From contig NZ_JAYXKP010000001.1 in the NCBI RefSeq assembly GCF_036039175.1, positions 558,001 to 622,000 on the forward strand: DNA of 64,000 bases, read 5' to 3'. The notes beneath the pieces were generated by a model, which was not told the DNA's origin, made no database searches, and was given only the letters and a program-made list of their open reading frames with translations. The DNA comes from Marinilactibacillus sp036039175. Lineage in GTDB: Bacteria > Bacillota > Bacilli > Lactobacillales > Carnobacteriaceae_A. Shown piece by piece: positions 43,854-51,955 of this stretch. How positions within the stretch are numbered: position 1 is the first letter of the stretch; each line of letters begins with the position of its first letter. The position numbers and the translations under genes were made by a program.

Positions 43854-44309
43854 TTAATCATTATCAGCTTGTTCCAGACACTCTTTACATAGACCATGAA
43901 AGGTCAGTCGATGATCCTTTATTTTAAACTGATAAGTCTTCTCGATCTTTCTTTCGATATCAATCAGCATATCTTGTTCGACTTCATCGATTTTTCCGCA
44001 GTTGAGACATAACAAATAATGATGCTGATGGTTATGTTCGCTATTGTTAATATCGTATCTTGCAATACCATCTTGAAAGGCTATTTTATTAATCAACTTC
44101 AGATCAGTCAACAATTCTAGCGTCCTATAAACGGTTGCTAATCCAATACCTGTATGCTCTGATCGAACAGCCAAATAGATTTCTTCTGCACTTAAATGCT
44201 CTTTTTCAATCAAGACTTTCAAAATAATCTCTCGCTGAGGGGTCAATTTGAATCCAGCTTTATAAAGCTTTTGCTTAATTGATTGTATAGTCGTATCCGT
44301 CTTTTCCAT
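43854..44309 (-). CDS. fur: Ferric uptake regulator Fur
   Basis: 151-aa metal-responsive repressor. The DNA-binding region LTPQREIILKVL and GLATVYRTLELLTDLKLI is followed by HNHQHHYLLCLNCGKIDEVE with metal-binding histidines and the CxxC zinc site, and a second CKEC near the end. It resembles B. subtilis Fur more than PerR. AAGGGG precedes the ATG. A PerR/Fur-type box covers its promoter. Confidence 0.9.
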   Translation of the reverse strand: MEKTDTTIQSIKQKLYKAGFKLTPQREIILKVLIEKEHLSAEEIYLAVRSEHTGIGLATVYRTLELLTDLKLINKIAFQDGIARYDINNSEHNHQHHYLLCLNCGKIDEVEQDMLIDIERKIEKTYQFKIKDHRLTFHGLCKECLEQADND

Positions 44310-44361
44310 CTTTATCCCCTTAGATCAAAACCAATATATTTATCTACTAAACTTTGTTTAA

Positions 44362-44376
44362 TTATAATCAGTATAA
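44362..44376. promoter_or_regulatory. PerR/Fur-type box at the fur promoter
   Basis: On the minus strand TTATACTGATTATAA differs from the PerR consensus TTATAATNATTATAA at one position. It overlaps the -10 of the fur promoter. Confidence 0.7.
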
Positions 44377-44398
44377 TCTAGAAAGAAGAGACTTACAA
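44370..44398 (-). promoter_or_regulatory. fur promoter
   Basis: On the minus strand TTGTAA (44393-44398) and TATACT (44370-44375) are separated by 17 bp, about 60 bp before the fur ATG. Confidence 0.7.
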
Positions 44399-44411
44399 CT
44401 GTCTTCCATTC

Positions 44412-45290
44412 TTAATCTTCACTTTCTTCTTGAGGATCTTTGATCAGTTTTGTTCCAAACTCATCTTGTTCGATTAATCTCTGTTTAAACAGTCTTCCAA
44501 GTGCTCTTTTAAACTGACCTTTACTGATACCAAACTGATTTTTGATTGCTTGAGGATCACTTTTATCGTTGAATTTAATGTATTGGTCTCCAGCACGTCT
44601 TAGAACTTCAAGTATCATCGCCGCATCTTCATCTAATACCTCATAAGCTCTGGGCAACATAGAAACGTAGTAAACGCCATCTTCTCTTAGTCCAATGATA
44701 CGGCCAGATACATGTTCGCCTAATCTCGGTTCTCGTTCACGCTCTGACGGGTGAATGAATCCAATGAAATGATCTTCTGTAATGAAATACGTTCCAGCTT
44801 TTTTAAGTCGGAAAGTATAACCATTGATATCTTTGTTGTGCTCTTCTTTCTCACCATTTTCGTAGATTGCATAAAAGTCTTCTTCATCAGCAAGTTGTCC
44901 CCACATACGATCCTGTTCATCAATTGAGACCGTTAGATAAAGTTTGTCTCCTTTTTTTGGCCACAAATGTCCTTCATAGGGAAGATCATCAAGTGAAATA
45001 ACTAGATCTTTGTTGTGCCAATTAACGTTTACAAATACGCCTAAAGATCTTTTAATATCTATAACTTCTCCCCATCCAAAATTCCCTACTCTTACTTCAG
45101 GTATTTCAGTTGTAAATAACTGATTTCCGCCTTTATCTACATAACAAAAACCTTCAATTGTTTGACCTAGTTCTAATTCTTCAGGGTCCTTTGTTAAAAC
45201 TTCATACGTAACACCATTATTTTGAACAAAGGTGGCTTTCTCATTTTTATCTGTAACGATGCCCATGACGACATTTCCAAAATTAGACAT
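44412..45290 (-). CDS. cvfB: S1-like RNA-binding protein CvfB
   Basis: 292-aa protein with consecutive S1-like OB folds (GEVIDIKRSLGVFVNVNWHNKDLVIS; GEHVSGRIIGLREDGVYYVS) and a C-terminal winged helix (FGISKGQFKRALGRLFKQRLIE). This is the CvfB/YitL family, which binds RNA and affects virulence and expression in staphylococci. A large hairpin precedes it and follows pyk. Confidence 0.92.
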   Translation of the reverse strand: MSNFGNVVMGIVTDKNEKATFVQNNGVTYEVLTKDPEELELGQTIEGFCYVDKGGNQLFTTEIPEVRVGNFGWGEVIDIKRSLGVFVNVNWHNKDLVISLDDLPYEGHLWPKKGDKLYLTVSIDEQDRMWGQLADEEDFYAIYENGEKEEHNKDINGYTFRLKKAGTYFITEDHFIGFIHPSEREREPRLGEHVSGRIIGLREDGVYYVSMLPRAYEVLDEDAAMILEVLRRAGDQYIKFNDKSDPQAIKNQFGISKGQFKRALGRLFKQRLIEQDEFGTKLIKDPQEESED

Positions 45291-45326
45291 AATTCCACTC
45301 CTTTTTTTGTTTTCTATAAAATCAAA

Positions 45327-45429
45327 AGACGATGAGATCAGATCTTGGAGTAAGTCTTGTTTCTACTCCAGATCAGTTAGCCTCATCTGAAATTCAACTT
45401 ATTCCAAGATCATTATAATCTCATCGTCT
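45327..45429 (-). terminator. Large two-state hairpin between pyk and cvfB
   Basis: Perfect outer arms AGACGATGAGAT and ATCTCATCGTCT (45327-45338, 45418-45429) enclose a second pair (45341-45355 with 45397-45411, 14 of 15 paired). On the minus strand it ends in TTTTGATTTT, so it can act as the pyk terminator. A third segment at 45363-45374 can compete for 45341-45355. Confidence 0.75.
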
Positions 45430-45472
45430 GATTATGATCATTATTGACTGAACATTCTTAATATAAAGCGTA

Positions 45473-47230
45473 TTAGATGGCAGTAGTTGCGCCACGGTAG
45501 ATAATTCCACGACGAGCATCAACTGTGATTAATTCGTTTTGTTCGATCAATCCAGTAGCATTCTCAGCTGAAACAACTACAGGAATACCCATTGCGATTC
45601 CAATAACTGCAGCGTGAGAAGTTAATCCACCTTGTTCAACAACGATTGCTGCTGATTTTTCGATAGCTGGAAGATAGTCTTTATCTGTGTTTTGAACAAC
45701 TAAAATTCCGCCTTCAACAGCTTTTTCATTAGCTTCGTCTGCAGTTGAAGCAACGATTGCTTTACCAATAACTGATTCTGATCCAACACCTTGTCCACTT
45801 ACAAGTTTAGAACCAATTAATTGAATTTTCATAACGTTAGTTGTTCCACGTTCTCCAACTGGCACCCCAGCAGTGATGATAATAAGATCGCCTTCTTTAG
45901 CGTATCCTTTTTCCATAGTTGTTTGAGTAGCCAAGTTAAACATATCGTCAGTTGACGTAGGTTTTTCAGAAAGTGTTGGAATAACACCCCATTGTAGAGA
46001 TAATCCACGTGCAGTTTCTTCAGAGAAAGTAATTGCTAAGATGTCTGCTTTAGGACGGAATTTAGAAATCATACGAGCTGTATGTCCAGATTCAGTAGCT
46101 GCAACAATTGTATTGATTTTCAAGTTACGTGCAGTATGTCCAACAGCTTGTCCAATTGCTTCAGTCATATCACTTTGATCATATGCTTTAAGTGCATAAG
46201 CATCTTGTTCAAGTAACGCAGCTTCAGTACGAATAGCAATGTTGTACATTGTTTGTACTGATTCTACTGGATAATCTCCGGCAGCAGTTTCACCAGAAAG
46301 CATGATTGCATCTGAACCATCAAAAATCGCATTCGCAACATCTGAAGCTTCAGCACGTGTAGGACGTGGGTTAGCTTGCATTGAGTCAAGCATTTGAGTA
46401 GCAGTGATAACTGGTTTACCAGCAGCATTACAAATACGGATCATGTGTTTTTGCACGATTGGTACTTCTTCAGCTGGAATTTCAACACCTAAATCACCAC
46501 GAGCAACCATTAAACCGTCAGAAATCTTAAGAATTTCTTCTAAGTTATCGACACCTTCTTGGTTTTCGATTTTAGGAATGATTTGTACATGCGTTTTATC
46601 ATTTTTTTCTAGTAAATCAGTGATTTCTAGAACATCTGATGGACGACGTACAAACGAAGCTGCGATATAATCGATATTATTTTCTAATCCGAATAAGATA
46701 TCACTTTTATCTTTTTCAGTTAAACCAGGAAGATTTACTGAAACCCCAGGTACGTTAACACCTTTTTTGTTTTTAAGAATACCAGTATTTAATGCAGTTG
46801 TTACGATTTCACCGTTTTCGTGGTCAATATCTGTAACTTGTAGATTGATTAGTCCATCATCTAACAAGATGTTAGAACCAGGATTTACATCGTTAATCAA
46901 GTCTTCATAAGTAACTGAGAACTTTTCTGTAGTACCTTCTACTTCAGTCATAGAAACGCGGATCGTACTTCCTTTAAGGACTTCGATTCTTCCGTCTACC
47001 ATGTTTTGAGTTCTAATTTCTGGACCTTTAGTATCTAACATGATCGCAATCAGCTTGTTTGTTTTTTCAGCAGCTTCACGAATATTTTTAATACGAGCTA
47101 AATGTTCTTCGTGATCTCCGTGTGAAAAGTTTAGACGAGCAACGTTCATTCCAGCTTCCATTAACTTCGATAATGTTTCAACTGATTCACTTGCAGGTCC
47201 AATAGTACAAACAATTTTTGTCTTCTTCAT
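45473..47230 (-). CDS. pyk: Pyruvate kinase with C-terminal PEP-utiliser-like domain
   Basis: 585-aa pyruvate kinase, final ATP-forming step of glycolysis. The TIM barrel carries MEAGMNVARLNFSHGDH, LDTKGPEIR, the MVARGDLGVEIP segment and TRAEASDVANAI. An extra C-terminal domain of about 105 aa (about 480-585) contains GGLTSHAAVIG, like the phosphohistidine domain of PEP-utilising enzymes; this long form is known from Bacillus. It lies 131 bp downstream of pfkA, the usual glycolytic pair. Confidence 0.96.
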   Translation of the reverse strand: MKKTKIVCTIGPASESVETLSKLMEAGMNVARLNFSHGDHEEHLARIKNIREAAEKTNKLIAIMLDTKGPEIRTQNMVDGRIEVLKGSTIRVSMTEVEGTTEKFSVTYEDLINDVNPGSNILLDDGLINLQVTDIDHENGEIVTTALNTGILKNKKGVNVPGVSVNLPGLTEKDKSDILFGLENNIDYIAASFVRRPSDVLEITDLLEKNDKTHVQIIPKIENQEGVDNLEEILKISDGLMVARGDLGVEIPAEEVPIVQKHMIRICNAAGKPVITATQMLDSMQANPRPTRAEASDVANAIFDGSDAIMLSGETAAGDYPVESVQTMYNIAIRTEAALLEQDAYALKAYDQSDMTEAIGQAVGHTARNLKINTIVAATESGHTARMISKFRPKADILAITFSEETARGLSLQWGVIPTLSEKPTSTDDMFNLATQTTMEKGYAKEGDLIIITAGVPVGERGTTNVMKIQLIGSKLVSGQGVGSESVIGKAIVASTADEANEKAVEGGILVVQNTDKDYLPAIEKSAAIVVEQGGLTSHAAVIGIAMGIPVVVSAENATGLIEQNELITVDARRGIIYRGATTAI

Positions 47231-47361
47231 AAAAAATAACGCCCACTTTCGTATATGTTTTATTTTTTTCTAATTTACGTTAACTAGTGCGTATCACATT
47301 TTCTGTTCGAATCTGCAAATTGTCTAGCGTACGTTGAATTCAAGTATGGAGTATTCTTTTC

Positions 47362-48324
47362 TTAGGTGGAGATTTCTTCGTTGAGCTTGTATAGTTCTAG
47401 GTTTGGTTTGTGCTTCATATTATCAAGAGTATCCACAATGTCATGTGCAACGATTTGCTCATTGATTAACCCAAGAGCTAATCCTCCGCGGTCTTCTTTT
47501 AAATATTCTACTGCACTAGCACCAAATCTACTTGCAAGAACACGATCTCGAGCAGTTGGTGAACCACCACGTTGAACGTGTCCTAAAACTGTTACGCGTA
47601 CATGGAAGTTGTCAATAGCATCTAATTTTTCTGCGAATTCTTTTCCATCCATTACGCCTTCAGCTAAAACGATGATTGTATGTTTCTTGCCTTTTTCTCT
47701 ACCTTCACGAATGTTATCCGCTACGGCAGTAAGATCAAATCCCATTTCAGGAATAATGATTTGTTCAGCACCACTAGCAATACCAGCCCATAAGGCAATA
47801 TCTCCAGCATCTCTTCCCATTACTTCAATAACGAAAGTTCTAACGTGAGAAGTTGCTGTGTCTCTGATTCTATCCAAAGCATCTAGTACTGTATTGATTG
47901 TTGTATCAAAACCAATCGTAAAGTCTGTACCAGGTATATCGTTATCGATTGTACCAGGCAAACCAATACAAGGATATCCATGTTTTGTTAATGCATAAGC
48001 ACCACGGTATGATCCATCTCCACCGATAACAACTAACCCTTCGATACCAAAGCGATTCAATTGTTCAATTCCTTTAAGTTGTCCTTCTTCAGTAGCGAAT
48101 TGTGGATATCTAGCAGAGTACAAGAACGTTCCGCCACGTTGGATAATATCTCCTACGTCTCGACGAGTCAACTTACGTATATCTCCCGCTACAAGACCAG
48201 CGTAACCATAATTGATTCCGTAAACCTCCATACCTTCATATAGAGCTTTTCTTACTACTGCACGAACAGCAGCGTTCATGCCTGGAGAATCTCCTCCACT
48301 TGTTAAAACTCCAATACGCTTCAT
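47362..48324 (-). CDS. pfkA: ATP-dependent 6-phosphofructokinase
   Basis: 320-aa enzyme making fructose 1,6-bisphosphate. It has the ATP loop TSGGDSPGMNAA (8-19), GGDGSYRGA near 102, the catalytic PGTIDNDIPGTDFTIG near 123-138, and EVMGRDAGDIAL. It is allosteric in this family (activated by ADP, inhibited by PEP). It precedes pyk. A cre-like sequence lies about 135 bp upstream. Confidence 0.97.
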   Translation of the reverse strand: MKRIGVLTSGGDSPGMNAAVRAVVRKALYEGMEVYGINYGYAGLVAGDIRKLTRRDVGDIIQRGGTFLYSARYPQFATEEGQLKGIEQLNRFGIEGLVVIGGDGSYRGAYALTKHGYPCIGLPGTIDNDIPGTDFTIGFDTTINTVLDALDRIRDTATSHVRTFVIEVMGRDAGDIALWAGIASGAEQIIIPEMGFDLTAVADNIREGREKGKKHTIIVLAEGVMDGKEFAEKLDAIDNFHVRVTVLGHVQRGGSPTARDRVLASRFGASAVEYLKEDRGGLALGLINEQIVAHDIVDTLDNMKHKPNLELYKLNEEIST

Positions 48325-48457
48325 ATCAACCTTTCACCTCTAATACATATTTTAATCATCTAAAACAATTAATTAAATTACCTATGATGAATTGATCCGT
48401 TAGTATGATTTATGATAACGCTATAATGAGAAAACTTAATCAAAGAAAAACGACTTT

Positions 48458-48472
48458 TGAAAAACGTTCTCA
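48458..48472. promoter_or_regulatory. Possible cre-like site upstream of pfkA
   Basis: TGAAAAACGTTCTCA is a near-palindrome with an AACGTT core and resembles a catabolite-responsive element, but it is one base longer than the usual 14-bp spacing. CcpA control of pfk-pyk is known in lactic acid bacteria. Confidence 0.3.
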
Positions 48473-48564
48473 TTCATTCATCTAGTTTCCATACAAGTAA
48501 CATTCTATCACTTTTTGCGATTGATGTCTCATAAAAATGGTAACTAACTAAGTTTTTTATGAAA

Positions 48565-51500
48565 TTAACGAAGAATGACATTCTCTGATCCTAATATTTC
48601 ACTCAGCATCTTAATCAGTTCCTCAGATCCATTCGTAGAATAGGAACTTTTTAATAGGTGTTTCTTCCCAGTGTTTGAGTCGTATACAAGTACTGGAGTT
48701 GTCCCGATATATTCTCTCAATATAGACTGAACTTGTTGAAAAAGTGATTGATTTTGTTCAAGAGAATCAATTTTCAAAAAGAGTGTCTTCTGAGGTTGTT
48801 CCAATGTTAACGTATCAGCCAATTCGACTCTTCTAACTAGAATTTTATAGCGGTCACTGTCTCCCTCTACTTTGCCTTCTACCAAAATAGCGACATCTTT
48901 TTTCAAAGACTTGATATATTTCCTATGTTGTTCAGGAAATAAAGTCAGCGAGCACGATGCTGTTTGATCAGCTATTTCAACGAATGACATCGGTTCTCCT
49001 CGTTTAGTCTGAATCGTTTTAACCGCTTTAATTGTACCAATAAACTTCATATTTTTATTCATTTTAGCATCCGCAATATAATCAATATTTTGAGACTCTC
49101 TGATTTTATTGTATTTCTCACTTGGATGCTCCGAGAAATAAAACCCGGTCACTTCAAATTCTTGTTCCAACTTCGTTTCAGAATCAATGTCTTCTGTTAC
49201 TTCAATTCTTGGAGCTAAAGAAGCAAACAATTCAAGATTCCCGTCACTCATACGGACACTTTCAATTACGCCTTCTAACGCTCGGATCATTGTTCCACGA
49301 TTGTAGCTTAATCCATCAAATGCCCCAGAGTAAACAAGTGGTTTGATATAATTTTCTTTTCGCCATTTCTGGTCTAGACGGCTCGTGAAATCTGTCAGAT
49401 CCTTGTAGGCTCCCTGGTCTTTTCTGTTTTTATAGATAGAATAAATTAAATCCCTTCGAAGACCTTTAATAATATCCAAACCAAATTGAATCGTATTTTC
49501 GTGCAAAGAAAAAGAATATTGACTCCTGTTGATGTCCGGACCATTTAATTCCACTTTGCGTTTACGAGCTTCCAAGACATATTCTTGAAGTTTCGTTTTG
49601 TTATTGGAAGAAGCTTTCATCAGTGCCGCAAAAAAAGCAGCCGGATAATGTGTTTTAAAATAGGCTAATTGATAAGCTACCATTGAATAGGCAACCGCGT
49701 GCGATCGGTTGAATCCGTAATTAGCAAATTGTTCAATGTAATGATAAACTTGCGCCGCTGTTTCTTCAGTATATCCTTTATTGAGCGCTCCTTGAATAAA
49801 CTGCCTACGACCAGAATCGATTTGAGTCTTTATTTTCTTTGAAATAGCTCTTCTTAGCATGTCCGCTTCTGCGAGTGAATACCCTGCTAATTTAGAAGCG
49901 ACTTTCATAACTTGTTCTTGGTAAACCATGATGCCATATGTGACATCCAAAATACTTTCTAAATCATTATGAGGATAGGTGATGGGTTCTAATCCTTTTT
50001 TTCTGGATATAAAGGTATCTATCTGTTCCATAGGACCCGGTCTGTACAAAGCATTTACAGCTACAACGTCCTCAATATCCGTTGGTCCAAGTTTTCGCAA
50101 GACCCTTTTAATTCCTGGAGATTCAAATTGGAAGATACCATTTGTATCTCCTTTTTCGAAAAGCTTGAGTGTTTCCGGATCATTTAGTGGAATATCTGAA
50201 AGTTTACTGATGTCTTTAGATTGCTGTCTTGCAAACTGCAAACAATCTGACAAAATGGTAAGATTTTTTAGCCCTAAAAAATCCATTTTCAGTAAACCTA
50301 CTTTTTCAACATCTGCCATAGCAAATTGAGTCAGAGAAAGTTCGCTATTCCCGTTTTGCAGCGGTACAGAATCAGTAAGGGGCGTATCTGAAATGACGAC
50401 TCCCGCCGCATGCGTAGATACATGCCGCGGCAAACCTTCTAACTTTGTTGCCGTATCATAAATCAGTCGGTTCTGTTCTGACTCGTTTACAAGGTTTTTC
50501 AACTTTGAAGATTCTTTCATTGCTTTTGTGAGTGTCATGCCTAAGCTACCCGGTATAGCATCTGACCATTTTTTTAATTCCTGGGTATTCAAACCAAATA
50601 CTCTCCCAGAGTCACGCAAGGCCATTTTGGCAGCAAAAGTCCCGAATGTTGCAATTTGAGCGACATGTTGATTCCCGTATTTTTGATTAACATATAGAAG
50701 AATCTGCTCTCTTTTATTGTCTGGAAAATCCAAATCGATATCTGGCATGGAGTATCTTTCTTCATTCAAGAACCGCTCAAATAGTAAACCATAAGCTATC
50801 GGATCGACGTCTGTGATATTCAAAACATAAGAAACTAGTGAACCAACAGCAGAACCTCTTCCTGAACCTGTTACGATATCTTGGCTGTGAGCATATTTCA
50901 TCAAATCCCAGACAATCAAAAAGTAATCTGAAAAGTCCATTTTCGAGATGATACCCAATTCTTTTTCAAGTCTCTCTGTGTATACTGGCGTTACGGTTTT
51001 AATTTTCTTGTTTAGTGCTTTTTCGCATAGTTCATAAAGGTACGGATCTGTCTCTTTGTTTTCTGGAATTGGAAATTTTGGTAGTACTGGTTGATTTAAG
51101 GTTAACTTTAAATCAATACTATTTGCTATTTCGTCTGCTCTATCAAGGAGGTGTTCTAATCCAACTTGCTGGTACCTTTCGGTAAGTTCATCTGCTGAAA
51201 CCAAATATTGATTATTGTCCAACTTTTTATCAAGATCAACTGTTTCATTGGCCCCAATCGTTCTAAGGACATCTGTAGCAAATGCATCTTCTTTTTCAAC
51301 GTAGTTGACTTCGTCAGCTGCTACGAGTGGCACCTGATACTTTTCTGATAAGCCTTCAAGCTGACTTCTAATTGGATCTAATGATTCGTGTAGAGAGTAG
51401 CCGAGAAAGAACCGGTTAAAGTACTTTTTGTACATCTGTAATACTTCTTGAGCTGCATCTACTTCCTCTTCTAACAGTAATGCTTCGATCTCCCCTGTTA

Positions 51501-51876
51501 TCCCTGGCGATATGGCAATAATATTTTTAGTTGACATGACCAGATCTTCGAGCGCTACTGAAGTCTCTTCTGTCATGACTTTAGTAGATAACTGAATCAA
51601 TCGTTTGTACCCTTCTTCATTTTCAGCAAGCAAAAGAATAGGATACGTATTCTCGGATGATTGCACCGATTCGATATCCAATTTCAAGCCTAATATTGGT
51701 TTTAACCCAGCTTTTGTAGCTTTTTCATAAAACTCCACTGCTCCATAAAGCACATTGTGGTCGGTAAGCGCAATAGATGTATATCCTCGCTCTTTAGCTT
51801 TTAAGACCAGCTTATCTATCGTGGTCGTACTCTTTAGTAAAGAGTACGTACTTGTTACATGCAATTTTGTAGGCAC
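48565..51876 (-). CDS. dnaE: DNA polymerase III subunit alpha (DnaE)
   Basis: 1103-aa replicative polymerase of the DnaE1-type, without the exonuclease insertion seen in PolC. It has an N-terminal PHP domain (HVTSTYSLLKS, ALTDHN), the catalytic palm PDIDLDFPDNKR near 394-405 and GSGRGSAVGSLVSY, a helix-hairpin-helix (YGFNRSHAVAYS region) and a C-terminal OB fold (KFIGTIKAVKTIQTKRGEPMSFVEI). In low-GC Firmicutes it extends primers beside PolC. The start is GTG with AAGGAG upstream. The dnaE-pfkA-pyk order is conserved. Confidence 0.97.
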   Translation of the reverse strand: MPTKLHVTSTYSLLKSTTTIDKLVLKAKERGYTSIALTDHNVLYGAVEFYEKATKAGLKPILGLKLDIESVQSSENTYPILLLAENEEGYKRLIQLSTKVMTEETSVALEDLVMSTKNIIAISPGITGEIEALLLEEEVDAAQEVLQMYKKYFNRFFLGYSLHESLDPIRSQLEGLSEKYQVPLVAADEVNYVEKEDAFATDVLRTIGANETVDLDKKLDNNQYLVSADELTERYQQVGLEHLLDRADEIANSIDLKLTLNQPVLPKFPIPENKETDPYLYELCEKALNKKIKTVTPVYTERLEKELGIISKMDFSDYFLIVWDLMKYAHSQDIVTGSGRGSAVGSLVSYVLNITDVDPIAYGLLFERFLNEERYSMPDIDLDFPDNKREQILLYVNQKYGNQHVAQIATFGTFAAKMALRDSGRVFGLNTQELKKWSDAIPGSLGMTLTKAMKESSKLKNLVNESEQNRLIYDTATKLEGLPRHVSTHAAGVVISDTPLTDSVPLQNGNSELSLTQFAMADVEKVGLLKMDFLGLKNLTILSDCLQFARQQSKDISKLSDIPLNDPETLKLFEKGDTNGIFQFESPGIKRVLRKLGPTDIEDVVAVNALYRPGPMEQIDTFISRKKGLEPITYPHNDLESILDVTYGIMVYQEQVMKVASKLAGYSLAEADMLRRAISKKIKTQIDSGRRQFIQGALNKGYTEETAAQVYHYIEQFANYGFNRSHAVAYSMVAYQLAYFKTHYPAAFFAALMKASSNNKTKLQEYVLEARKRKVELNGPDINRSQYSFSLHENTIQFGLDIIKGLRRDLIYSIYKNRKDQGAYKDLTDFTSRLDQKWRKENYIKPLVYSGAFDGLSYNRGTMIRALEGVIESVRMSDGNLELFASLAPRIEVTEDIDSETKLEQEFEVTGFYFSEHPSEKYNKIRESQNIDYIADAKMNKNMKFIGTIKAVKTIQTKRGEPMSFVEIADQTASCSLTLFPEQHRKYIKSLKKDVAILVEGKVEGDSDRYKILVRRVELADTLTLEQPQKTLFLKIDSLEQNQSLFQQVQSILREYIGTTPVLVYDSNTGKKHLLKSSYSTNGSEELIKMLSEILGSENVILR

Positions 51877-51955
51877 TCTTTTTACTCCTTACCTATCCGT
51901 AATCAGTATCATCTTAACGATTTTCTAACCATTTCGAAAGTATTCATTTAAATAA

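Noticed and set aside
48529..48562. TCATAAAAA/TTTTTATGA hairpin as dnaE terminator
   Set aside because: The stem is nearly all A and T and is not followed by a T run on the minus strand; support is too weak to list as a feature.
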